A program made the translations under genes and the position numbers. Positions 26,415 through 33,634 of a stretch of 64,000 nt of DNA are shown here, in pieces (the first letter of the stretch is position 1; each line of letters starts with the position of its first letter). This DNA comes from Calditrichia bacterium (GTDB lineage: Bacteria > Calditrichota > Calditrichia > RBG-13-44-9 > J075): NCBI GenBank assembly GCA_028284445.1, contig JANQRS010000021.1, forward strand, positions 62,001-126,000. The letters are read 5' to 3'. The notes under the pieces were generated by a model. That model was not told the DNA's origin. It saw nothing but the letters and a program-made list of their open reading frames with translations, and ran no database searches.

Positions 26415-26825
26415 TTAGTTGGTTGCCCTGGCTCTTGTAAGGGCACGACGGAGCAATTCCAGGCTTTCCCGTTCCAGCGGACTCTCCACAATCTCGATCG
26501 CTTCGCCTTGATGCTGTTGAACAAGTTCCCGGTAGTCTGCTAACGTCCAACCGTCTGTTTGATTGTTACGACCGGGGATCGGTCGTTTTGCCGCGCTATA
26601 GCGACAGGCGCCCGGCGCAAAATATACAACAGACCAGTCACGTGACTTTAATTTTTCAATAAAATCGGCATCGTTGGTGGTTGCTACATATTCCGGATTT
26701 CCCAGCAAAGGTGGCAAAGCTTTTGTTGCCAAGGCCGATGCAGTTGGGTCACAACCGCGCGCCAGGATACTCTTGCTGGAGTGTTCCATACTTTCAGCGG
26801 CGCTTTCATGTCGTTCTTTGATCAT
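26415..26825 (-). CDS. Conserved hypothetical protein, small soluble
   Basis: 136 residues from ATG 26825 (AAGGAG 10 bp upstream; a longer start to 26858 has no SD). No signal peptide or membrane segment. The core DWSVVYFAPGACRYSAAKR followed by PIPGRNNQTDGWTLADYREL looks like a conserved block, and the C-terminus is helical (ERESLELLRRALTRA). I do not recognise a function. The stop is 1 bp from the stop of the convergent barrel gene. Confidence 0.7.
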   Translation of the reverse strand: MIKERHESAAESMEHSSKSILARGCDPTASALATKALPPLLGNPEYVATTNDADFIEKLKSRDWSVVYFAPGACRYSAAKRPIPGRNNQTDGWTLADYRELVQQHQGEAIEIVESPLERESLELLRRALTRARATN

Positions 26826-27028
26826 TTCGTTCCTACTCCTTATTGATATTGGTTTCAAACGTGAAATTTATCGAGCTTGTGATTTGGCTGAACTCTCTAC
26901 CGTGATCACTTGGGTATAAAGCTAGCGAATTCAGGCAGCTACTTAAAGGTTAGAAACGGCCATTGAATGGTAAAAACAAACGCGCATGGTTGGGTAATCG
27001 CAAGATTTTGCAGCCCCCTCAAAAAAGG
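26826..27028. other. Intergenic stretch with nothing recognised
   Basis: About 200 bp between the small hypothetical gene and the paired hairpins. It carries a short C-run and the A6 tract that reads as the T-tract of the minus-strand terminator at 27029. Confidence 0.4.
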
Positions 27029-27065
27029 AGACGGCAGCGTAGTGAGGCGTTCCACGCTGCCGTCT
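27029..27065 (-). terminator. Rho-independent terminator (minus strand), hairpin 1 of a pair
   Basis: A 12-bp perfect stem AGACGGCAGCGT/ACGCTGCCGTCT with loop AGTGAGGCGTTCC. Read on the minus strand it is followed by CCTTTTTT, so it terminates the gene at 27153-28094. Its loop matches hairpin 2 although the stem is unrelated. Confidence 0.85.
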
Positions 27066-27103
27066 ATCTATTTAATGACCTTGCCGGTCGTTGTTTTCGA
27101 AGA

Positions 27104-27136
27104 ACAGTAGAGTAGTGAGGCGTTCTACTCTACTGT
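27104..27136 (-). terminator. Hairpin 2, same loop with a different stem
   Basis: A 12-bp perfect stem ACAGTAGAGTAG/CTACTCTACTGT around TGAGGCGTT, 16 bp past the stop of the minus-strand gene. No T-tract follows. It shares GTAGTGAGGCGTTC and the flank ATCTAT.TAATGA with hairpin 1. Confidence 0.75.
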
Positions 27137-27152
27137 CGATCTATGTAATGAT

Positions 27153-28094
27153 CTATCGGCACGAATCACTGCGCACGCGAAAGACCCGTTGTCCGTCTAG
27201 TAAGGTCTTGCCATTCACCATTTGCAGGGTGAATTGAGATTGGGTCCCGGTTGATGACTGCAACACCAACAAGGCGTGTCCGCCACTTACGTCGATCATC
27301 CAGGAGCCACCATCCTGAGAGCGATCGCCCGAGTAAGCGCTGGCGCCGGCATCAACCGAGAAGCTCGAGGAGCTATAAAATTGATAACTGCCGTCGCTGC
27401 AAAGATTCAGAGTCTCAGTAGAACTGCTACCTACGTAGGAGCCATCATAGCCGCTGCTTGAATAACTGGACATCTTCTTGAGCATCATCCCTGAAAGCAA
27501 CTGCTGCCACTCTAATACTGCCGGGTCAGTCTGTGGATTTTCAAAACGGGTGCCTGCAGCCAATTCCTGCAGCAAGGATTGATAATATGCTTTTTCGGAC
27601 TGCGGCCCGGCGAAGAAAAACACCACACCATTATTGTCACTGCCGCTAATCGCCAAAGCCTCGCCGATGTATTCACCACCGCTATAGCTCATCTTCAGCT
27701 TATCACCATCCCGCTGCAAATTACTATTTGGATAGAGAATCAACCCGCTGCCAAAATCTTGCGGTCCTGATAAAAGTGCCAGCACTTCACTGGGCGTCAT
27801 GTTGGAGCGAATGATTGCGAGGCCCAATCCCGGACGTGTATGAGATCCCATCAGGAAAACCGGACGATTGGCGTCCATACTGCCCAGCCATTCTGCCGGT
27901 AAAACAAAAGAAACGCCATTCTCAGCGGCGTCAACCCGAGTGCCGGCGCTATACTGCTGTCCGGCTTGAAGTTTTGCAATTTTATTGTTTTTCACTGGAG
28001 GGAGAACCGGCTGAGCGCCTTTATTCGAGAAATCGTTGGCTTGAATGGATGTTGCAAGAAAAACGATGGCGATGATTAGTCTCAGATGGTTCAT
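27153..28094 (-). CDS. Secreted protein of unknown function with a lipocalin-like C-terminus
   Basis: 313 residues from ATG 28094 (GGGGAG SD), beginning with signal peptide NHLRLIIAIVFLATSIQA. Residues ~50-180 form a compact domain (VSFVLPAEWLGSMDANRPV, IRSNMTPSEVLALLSG). Residues ~210-313 contain LNLCSDGSYQFYSSSS, GGSWMIDVSGGHALLVLQS and RVFRVRSDSC, a beta-sheet pattern like short lipocalin-type domains; the two cysteines may form a disulphide. A serine-rich linker (KMSSYSSSGYDGSYVGSSS) joins them. I do not recognise a family with known activity. Two hairpins follow it. Confidence 0.75.
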   Translation of the reverse strand: MNHLRLIIAIVFLATSIQANDFSNKGAQPVLPPVKNNKIAKLQAGQQYSAGTRVDAAENGVSFVLPAEWLGSMDANRPVFLMGSHTRPGLGLAIIRSNMTPSEVLALLSGPQDFGSGLILYPNSNLQRDGDKLKMSYSGGEYIGEALAISGSDNNGVVFFFAGPQSEKAYYQSLLQELAAGTRFENPQTDPAVLEWQQLLSGMMLKKMSSYSSSGYDGSYVGSSSTETLNLCSDGSYQFYSSSSFSVDAGASAYSGDRSQDGGSWMIDVSGGHALLVLQSSTGTQSQFTLQMVNGKTLLDGQRVFRVRSDSCR

Positions 28095-28320
28095 TTTCTT
28101 ATCTCCCCAGATAAGTTGTGATCGCAGAAAAAAGGGTCGCGGTGCGAACAAAGGCAGGATGTTCAGGAGGCACTTAAATTATTTAATTACCGATGCCCAC
28201 ACCGCGCAAACCTTATGATTAGTTGGTCTCGTTTACTACTCATTAATGCGTTCTATTTAGTAAGGCAGCAGTTCCCGGAAAAAGTGCTAATGGAATTTTG
28301 ATTTTTTTTTGAAAGAAACG

Positions 28321-28368
28321 ACACATCCCCCTAAATCCCCTTTCGAAGGGGGATTTAGGGGGATGTGT
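28321..28368. repeat. Dispersed palindrome, class B (copy 4, most perfect)
   Basis: ACACATCCCCCTAAATCCCC, TTTCGAAG centre, GGGGATTTAGGGGGATGTGT; a 48-bp almost perfect palindrome. Confidence 0.93.
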
Positions 28369-28470
28369 GAATTGGGAAAACACTGGCAGTGGCAGAGAGG
28401 AATTTACGGCGGAGCCGTTACATAGCTCAGGCAGATGTTCGCCTGAGGCGAACATCTGCAAAGCTGAGGG

Positions 28471-28548
28471 AATGGCAAATGAAAAATGACAAATGTCGAA
28501 TGACAAATCCCGGTCGTTTATTCGACATTTATCATTCGACATTAGATA
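28471..28548. repeat. Short interspersed inverted words (AATGTCGAATGA family)
   Basis: ATGACAAATGTCGAATGACAAAT and, 20 bp on, ATTCGACATTTATCATTCGACATT form an imperfect long inverted repeat. No coding potential. Confidence 0.6.
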
Positions 28549-28645
28549 TGAATCCCAAGCGCGGCAGAGCCGCACATGAGTGGAAATACGGTATTCGTTG
28601 ATCGCTCAACGGAGAACGATCAACGAACAGCAAACAACTAGCCGC

Positions 28646-30988
28646 TTATTGCACAAGCAGCATCTTGCGGGTCTGCACAAAGCTGCCGGCGCTCAGACGA
28701 TAGAAATAGACCCCGCTGGCAACCTTGCTGCCATTGGCAGCTTCGCCACGCCAACTGATCTGATATTCTCCCTGGTCCTGGACACCATTGACCAACGTCG
28801 CCACTTTTTGTCCCTGCACGTTATATACCGTTACCTGCACTTCGGCGCGTTCAGGAATTTGGTAGCGAATGGTGGTTTCCGGGTTAAAGGGATTGGGATA
28901 GTTCTGCTCAAGGATGTAGTTCTTTGCAACGCCGATACCATCTGCCTCGATACTGGTTGCCTGCACCTGCTGCACGGCAGCGAGGGCATCCAATTTGCCG
29001 TCACCAAAAGTGTTATTGGGCACGGTTCCGGTCCAGCCATCGGTATAAGCGGTACTGCTGAGGATGCCAACGACATCATCATAGGTTAAATTCGGATTGT
29101 TTTCCAGCATCAATCCAACAGTGCCGGCAACATGCGGCGAAGCCATGCTGGTGCCTTGCTGCTTCTGATAGTTGCCGCCAAACAAGATATTGGTTGCCTG
29201 AACGCCAACGCCAATGGTCAGATCACTGGACAAAGCGGAAAGGATGGCTTCGCCGGGTGCACTGATATCCGGTGACGTACGGCCGTCACGCGTCGGACCA
29301 CGGCTGCTAAACCAGGAAATGTCGCCAATTGTGACGTCGATTCCGGCATTGTTCAGCTGCTGCTGGGTATTGCCATTCAGATCCTGCCACTGTCCTTTGG
29401 TCACGTAGGAGCCAACCGAAACCACCTTGGTGGCAGTCGACGGGATACCCACGGTGCTAATGCTATTACCGGCGCGGAAGAAACCGCCATCATCCTGGGT
29501 AAAATTGCCGCCGGTAATCAACCAGGCATCAAAAGTACCGCTTCCAAAGGAGTAGAGTGACCAGAAAACCTGGGTGGTGGGCAAGGTGTTCTGATCGCTG
29601 TCAATGATGACCAGAACCCGGCGATGCCCATTATTGGGATCACTGACGGTCGTGGCGTCGATAGATACCAACCCGTAGGTATTGTAGTAGTCGCCGGCAA
29701 GGACGGAATCGACCTTGCCACCGGGCGCAACAGGCGTCGTGTAATTGATGAGTTGACCATAGGCGTCATACCAGGCAACGCCGAAAGAGATATTGCCGGA
29801 TGACGGATACCAAATGTCCGTTGCTGTAATGGTGTTGCTGCCGTTGAACACCCAGACGGTTTCGAGGGCATCGTTATAACCGGTGCCAGCCTGTGCGGCA
29901 TATCCTGCATGCACCAGACTACCCCCTTCATTGCCTGCTGCGGCAACGATGATCTTTCCGGGGCCGGTAAGATTGTCAAGCGCCTGCTCGTACAGGCTTG
30001 TACCGTCATGCGGGCCGAAGTGTCCGCCGAGACTTAAGTTAATCACGGCCGGCTGGTTGAGCTGATCAGCCTTGGAAAAGATGTAGGCACAGCCGTCAAT
30101 CACGTCGGTATCGGCAAATCCACCGCCGCTGTTGGCTGCCCGAACGCCCTTAACAAATACGATATCCGATTCAGGCGCAACGCCGACATAGGCATTGTTG
30201 GCAATGCCGCTTCCGGCTGCAGTGCCGGCAACGTGGGTACCGTGCCCGCCACCACCATCACCGTCTACTGCGGCGGAGTTACCAACGTCAATTTGCGCCT
30301 TGGTATATTCGGTGCCATACGTATATCCGGCCGGTGCACCACTGGTGCCGGACATATCCCAAAGCCATTGAATGCGACTGCTGCCGTCCGCCCAATCGAA
30401 GTCCGGGTGCTTCCAGTCAATGCCGCTATCCAAGACTCCGACAACGACACCTAAACCCGTATGCGGACCCGGCAAACCGACACCGGCATGCACCTGGTCT
30501 GCACCAACTTCAATATGCGAGACATCCATAGACGGCTGAGAAAAGCTGCTGATTTGCATGGCAATTACATTCGACGATTTAAGCACGCTCTCGGTGGCGT
30601 TCAGCGGTAAATCAACCGTCATAATATCTCCGGCAATGGTCCGGACTGTCGCACCAAGGGCGTTTAATTGCTCAACGGTTTCGCGGACGTCGGCCGTCTT
30701 TATCATGACCGGCAAAACAACGCTGCCCTCTTTGTTGAGGCGCAGATTGTAATTCCCATCAAAGATATCCTTACCCTCACGAAGGGCTTTATTTGCGTCA
30801 GAAAAGACTTTCCTGAAGAGAGGGTCGGTCTTTTGCGTCATGACAGAGTTTACTTCGACAACCTCTCCCACCCCCTTCTTATTCTGCAGAGCTTGTTTCT
30901 TGAAAATACCATACGCCTTCGGCTTTTCTGCAAAGGAAAAGCTGATGGCGATTATTATCAGGACTACAATCGGTCGCAACCGTATCAT
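28646..30988 (-). CDS. Subtilisin-like serine protease (S8) with I9-like prodomain and T9SS-type C-terminus
   Basis: 780 residues from ATG 30988 (AAGGAG SD; the frame extends to 31021). Signal peptide IRLRPIVVLIIIAISFSFA. A propeptide region (~60-150) includes VVLPVMIKTADVRETVEQL and ATVRTIAGDIMTVDLP. The catalytic triad is in GVLDSGIDW (D ~190), GHGTHVAGTAAGS (H ~245) and GTSMASPHVAGT (S ~600); AAAGNEG carries the oxyanion Asn. The C-terminal ~85 residues (NYPNPFNPETTIRYQIP, VYNVQGQKVATLV, GVYFYRLSAG, TRKMLLVQ) form the sorting domain. It should be secreted by T9SS. The following minus-strand neighbour (31042) encodes a propeptide-like lipoprotein. Confidence 0.93.
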   Translation of the reverse strand: MIRLRPIVVLIIIAISFSFAEKPKAYGIFKKQALQNKKGVGEVVEVNSVMTQKTDPLFRKVFSDANKALREGKDIFDGNYNLRLNKEGSVVLPVMIKTADVRETVEQLNALGATVRTIAGDIMTVDLPLNATESVLKSSNVIAMQISSFSQPSMDVSHIEVGADQVHAGVGLPGPHTGLGVVVGVLDSGIDWKHPDFDWADGSSRIQWLWDMSGTSGAPAGYTYGTEYTKAQIDVGNSAAVDGDGGGGHGTHVAGTAAGSGIANNAYVGVAPESDIVFVKGVRAANSGGGFADTDVIDGCAYIFSKADQLNQPAVINLSLGGHFGPHDGTSLYEQALDNLTGPGKIIVAAAGNEGGSLVHAGYAAQAGTGYNDALETVWVFNGSNTITATDIWYPSSGNISFGVAWYDAYGQLINYTTPVAPGGKVDSVLAGDYYNTYGLVSIDATTVSDPNNGHRRVLVIIDSDQNTLPTTQVFWSLYSFGSGTFDAWLITGGNFTQDDGGFFRAGNSISTVGIPSTATKVVSVGSYVTKGQWQDLNGNTQQQLNNAGIDVTIGDISWFSSRGPTRDGRTSPDISAPGEAILSALSSDLTIGVGVQATNILFGGNYQKQQGTSMASPHVAGTVGLMLENNPNLTYDDVVGILSSTAYTDGWTGTVPNNTFGDGKLDALAAVQQVQATSIEADGIGVAKNYILEQNYPNPFNPETTIRYQIPERAEVQVTVYNVQGQKVATLVNGVQDQGEYQISWRGEAANGSKVASGVYFYRLSAGSFVQTRKMLLVQ

Positions 30989-31041
30989 ATTTTTCTCCTT
31001 GGATAGAATCTCACACACCAAATTGTTTCTTGCAAATCGCG

Positions 31042-31368
31042 CTAAAATTTTCGTTGCCGAACGTCCGACAATTGAATCTGGGTAACATAAGTCAATTGTG
31101 CAAGTTCGTTCAGGCTCTGGCTGGAAGCCGAAGCGGTAAAGATCTTGCCTGTAACCGTACGCACTGTCACGCCAAGTTCGGATATTGTCAATTTCATATT
31201 GTTATCCACAGCCTGGCTGCATTTAACGATAACCGGGATGTCGGAAACATCGTTTACATCCATTGCCTTTAACTTTTGACGGAGGGGCGCATCGAATTTT
31301 TCACTATCCACCCGCGCAACTCCGGCACAAGAACATAGTAAGAATAAGCCCAGTAAAAGTACACGCAT
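31042..31368 (-). CDS. Small lipoprotein resembling the subtilase propeptide (I9-like)
   Basis: 108 residues with a signal ending LLCSC and AAAGG upstream. The segment IPVIVKCSQAVDNN...LGVTVRTVTGKIFTASA...LAQLTYVTQIQLS aligns through its whole length with the prodomain of the adjacent subtilase (LPVMIKTADVRET...LGATVRTIAGDIMTVDL...LKSSNVIAMQIS). This is a protease propeptide/inhibitor-type fold without a protease. It is 53 bp upstream of the subtilase on the same strand, so likely one operon. Possible roles: inhibitor protecting the envelope, or a folding chaperone in trans. Confidence 0.8.
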   Translation of the reverse strand: MRVLLLGLFLLCSCAGVARVDSEKFDAPLRQKLKAMDVNDVSDIPVIVKCSQAVDNNMKLTISELGVTVRTVTGKIFTASASSQSLNELAQLTYVTQIQLSDVRQRKF

Positions 31369-31469
31369 CTGCTGGCACCTTTCGAGTTATAGAGAGTTTG
31401 TAGAAAAGATTTGGAAGTCGGGTTAATATCCCATATAGAAGGAGAGATATTAGCCGTTATTTTTTCGGA

Positions 31470-31505
31470 AAAAGAACAACCTGCCGTCTTAGTTGTCGGC
31501 AGGTA
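31470..31505 (-). terminator. Probable terminator of the acidic zinc-finger protein gene (minus strand)
   Basis: ACCTGCCG/CGGCAGGT stem (31479-31504); on the minus strand it is followed by TTGTTCTTTTT. It lies 125 bp after the stop of the gene at 31630. Confidence 0.65.
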
Positions 31506-31629
31506 AAGAGGTTACTTAATCGTTAAAGCAATCTGTGAATAACTCTCAGGACAAACCCGTTGAGCATCCCGAGAATTTGGTCTTCAGGTCAAATTACATT
31601 AAGCGAGGTAAATTGTAAAGGCGTTCGTA

Positions 31630-32910
31630 TTAATAGCGCTGATTTTCCATGGTCATACCATCGCCATCCGCTTCATGAACGACCAGACGGCCAATGTACA
31701 ACAAATCATTTTCAGTTTCAAGCTTCCAGTAGTAGAGGCCGGGCATCAGTCCGCCGGCAAGGATATAGCGTTCGTTCTCTACCATTGAAGCGTGCACCTC
31801 TTTCTCGCTGTTATTCAGGATACGCAGCCAAATAGCGGTGTCACCACTGCCATCCCAGCGAAATTCCACGGTATTGCCGGAGAAAACGTGACGCGGCGGG
31901 CCGAAGGCATTAATCGCCGAACTGATTCGGTTGGCACTCGCCAATTCTTCGAGATCCTGGCTCGGATTAAAACGGTCCGCATATACACTTGATTCGGAAC
32001 CGCCGATAAATTTCAAGGCGGCAAAGGCCAGCAATGCACCAATTGCGATTCCAGCTACCAGTTTCCAATAAGATTTCATGGTCTCCATCCTCCCCGAATG
32101 AGGGGTTACTTCGTATCGGTCATCAATCATTGCTGCACTCTCTGCAGGCGGATAATAGATTGCCGGCGTGTTTTGCGACGGTGTGTCGTCAATTTCTTCT
32201 TCAGGCTCTCCATACTCAACTTCTGCTTCATCAACTTGCACAGTTTCCCTGGCGGGAAGATACCTTTGCGTTTCGTAGGCATCCGATTCCGCATCGTCAG
32301 TTTCTTCGTCTTCAAGCGCGGGCTTTGCTTCAGCATCATCAGGCAGTGCTGTTTCCGCATGATCTTCGTCCGCAGACTCAGCAGAGACGGTATCCTCCGC
32401 TTCATCTTCAAGGACCTCGGCTAGGTCTTCAAGCACACCGGAATCCGCCTCGCTGTCGGCGGAAACATTCTGCGTTTCTGCGGCATCTTCTTCCAGCGGC
32501 TCTTCAGGGCCAGTGTTTCCACCATCTGCCTCTTCATCATACTGAGATTCCTTACTGGACAATGCTTCTTCAGCTTCGAGGGCACGAATATCTTCTTCTG
32601 CTTCTGAGACGAGATCGTTCTCTTCTAAATCACTTGGATCATGGGAAGTATGACTGGATTGAAAAATTGAGGATTCTACCTGGGATTCGTCGATGGGATC
32701 GCCAAGGTCGAATTCAGGAACGGCTTTCGAAGCATCACCAACCTGACGCCGGCATTCGAGGCAGTTATCGATATGCTGCTGAATCACCAAGGGCAAGTCC
32801 TCAACCTTCTCGAGACTCAACGCTTCGCTATAAAGCGCGATGCCCTCATCGTTGAGATGACCATCCTCACCAAACAAATTCATTTTCCTGGATCTTCGCT
32901 TTTTACTCAT
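31630..32910 (-). CDS. Single-pass membrane protein: zf-HC2-like N-terminus, long acidic region, periplasmic beta domain
   Basis: About 426 residues. Residues ~45-60 hold a zf-HC2-like HIDNCLECRRQV motif (H-x3-C-x2-C) as in anti-sigma factors. Residues ~70-270 are extremely Glu/Asp/Ala-rich and probably disordered. A TM helix follows (YWKLVAGIAIGALLAFAALKF, ~283-303), then an ~110-residue extracytoplasmic domain (VEFRWDGSGDTAIWLRILNN, LMPGLYYWKLETEN) with an Ig-like look. It is anti-sigma-like, but no sigma gene is adjacent. Start ATG 32910 (TTG 32916 and ATG 32883 possible). Confidence 0.75.
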   Translation of the reverse strand: MSKKRRSRKMNLFGEDGHLNDEGIALYSEALSLEKVEDLPLVIQQHIDNCLECRRQVGDASKAVPEFDLGDPIDESQVESSIFQSSHTSHDPSDLEENDLVSEAEEDIRALEAEEALSSKESQYDEEADGGNTGPEEPLEEDAAETQNVSADSEADSGVLEDLAEVLEDEAEDTVSAESADEDHAETALPDDAEAKPALEDEETDDAESDAYETQRYLPARETVQVDEAEVEYGEPEEEIDDTPSQNTPAIYYPPAESAAMIDDRYEVTPHSGRMETMKSYWKLVAGIAIGALLAFAALKFIGGSESSVYADRFNPSQDLEELASANRISSAINAFGPPRHVFSGNTVEFRWDGSGDTAIWLRILNNSEKEVHASMVENERYILAGGLMPGLYYWKLETENDLLYIGRLVVHEADGDGMTMENQRY

Positions 32911-32916
32911 GGGCAA

Positions 32917-33251
32917 TTTCTTTCTGCTTAATCGTTAAGCTTACCGCCATTTTGACAACCATGTCATTTAAATACGATGCTACGCCTGGTCTGGTGTTCG
33001 CTTCTCATCAGGAAGTATTCGCAAACGCAACCCGATTGTCGTCCATTGCTCGACAATCGGCTACCAGCCCATCTGTAACATTGAAGTAAGCTGCCGGCAA
33101 ATTACCCATCCGAAACCATTGCTAATTTTACCCATTCCTGCCTGAAGTATTTCTCGCAAGTGCAGGCACGAGAGCACCTCGTGTTTTGTGAATATACACG
33201 CCGGGTATTGCACAAAAGTGATTTTGGTAACGATAATTGAAATTGAGAACC
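32917..33251. other. Intergenic region with a hairpin
   Basis: About 335 bp with no supported gene. It contains a perfect 10-bp inverted repeat CCGATTGTCG/CGACAATCGG (33032-33060) of unknown role. Confidence 0.5.
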
Positions 33252-33291
33252 TAAAAGAAAAGCGATTGACGCACTGAGGCATCAATCGCTT
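33252..33291 (-). terminator. Terminator of the 39-residue membrane protein gene
   Basis: AAGCGATTGA pairs perfectly with TCAATCGCTT (10 bp, 33260-33291); on the minus strand TTTTCTTTT follows. It is 30 bp after the small gene's stop. Confidence 0.85.
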
Positions 33292-33320
33292 AAATAGAGA
33301 ATCTGATATCGTTATCCGGA

Positions 33321-33440
33321 TTATACCATCACCCAAGAGGACATAATCAGGATCACGACTGTCAGAAATGCAACTGTAATGAAAACGCCTGGGGTAGATT
33401 CTTCGACGCCTTCGCGTGTTTTTCTTGAAAATTCATTCAT
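33321..33440 (-). CDS. 39-residue single-pass membrane protein
   Basis: The peptide starts MNEFSRKTREGVEESTPGVF and continues with a hydrophobic helix ITVAFLTVVILIMSSWVMV. It has an SD (AAAGGG, 9 bp before ATG) and a dedicated terminator, so it looks like a real single-gene unit although too short for most gene callers. A short polar N-terminus and one C-terminal helix resemble small accessory subunits of membrane complexes (for example cytochrome oxidase subunit IIa/CcoQ-like), but no such complex is in the window, so the function is unknown. Confidence 0.65.
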   Translation of the reverse strand: MNEFSRKTREGVEESTPGVFITVAFLTVVILIMSSWVMV

Positions 33441-33634
33441 AGCTAATTCCCTTTGTTCATACAAAAATACTTCGACTCCTTAAAGTCCGCCATTTATTCC
33501 GGCTACGCTTGTCTTGGCGCAAAAAACCGGACTGCTAATATTTTTCGGCCGCTAACTTCAGAAGTTAACGGCCTAAAATTTGCACAAATGGCTTTCGTAA
33601 TATGAATCACACGAACTCGTTAATATTCCGGTCT
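33441..33634. other. Intergenic hairpin after the beta-propeller-like T9SS protein
   Basis: GGCCG-TAACTT/AAGTTA-CGGCC (33547-33573) forms an 11-bp stem with one internal mismatch between the small membrane gene and the T9SS gene. No clear T-tract on the minus strand. Confidence 0.5.

Larger units (their letters stand above)
28095..28645. other. Intergenic region with palindrome and short repeats
   Basis: About 550 bp without a supported gene. It contains the class B palindrome (28321-28368) and, at 28471-28548, a family of short AAATGACAAATGTCGAATGA-type words repeated in both orientations. Confidence 0.6.

Noticed and set aside
32034..32855. 273-codon plus-strand frame
   Set aside because: Antisense to the Glu/Asp-rich gene; its His/Gln/Leu-rich translation is an artefact of GAA/GAT codons read in reverse.
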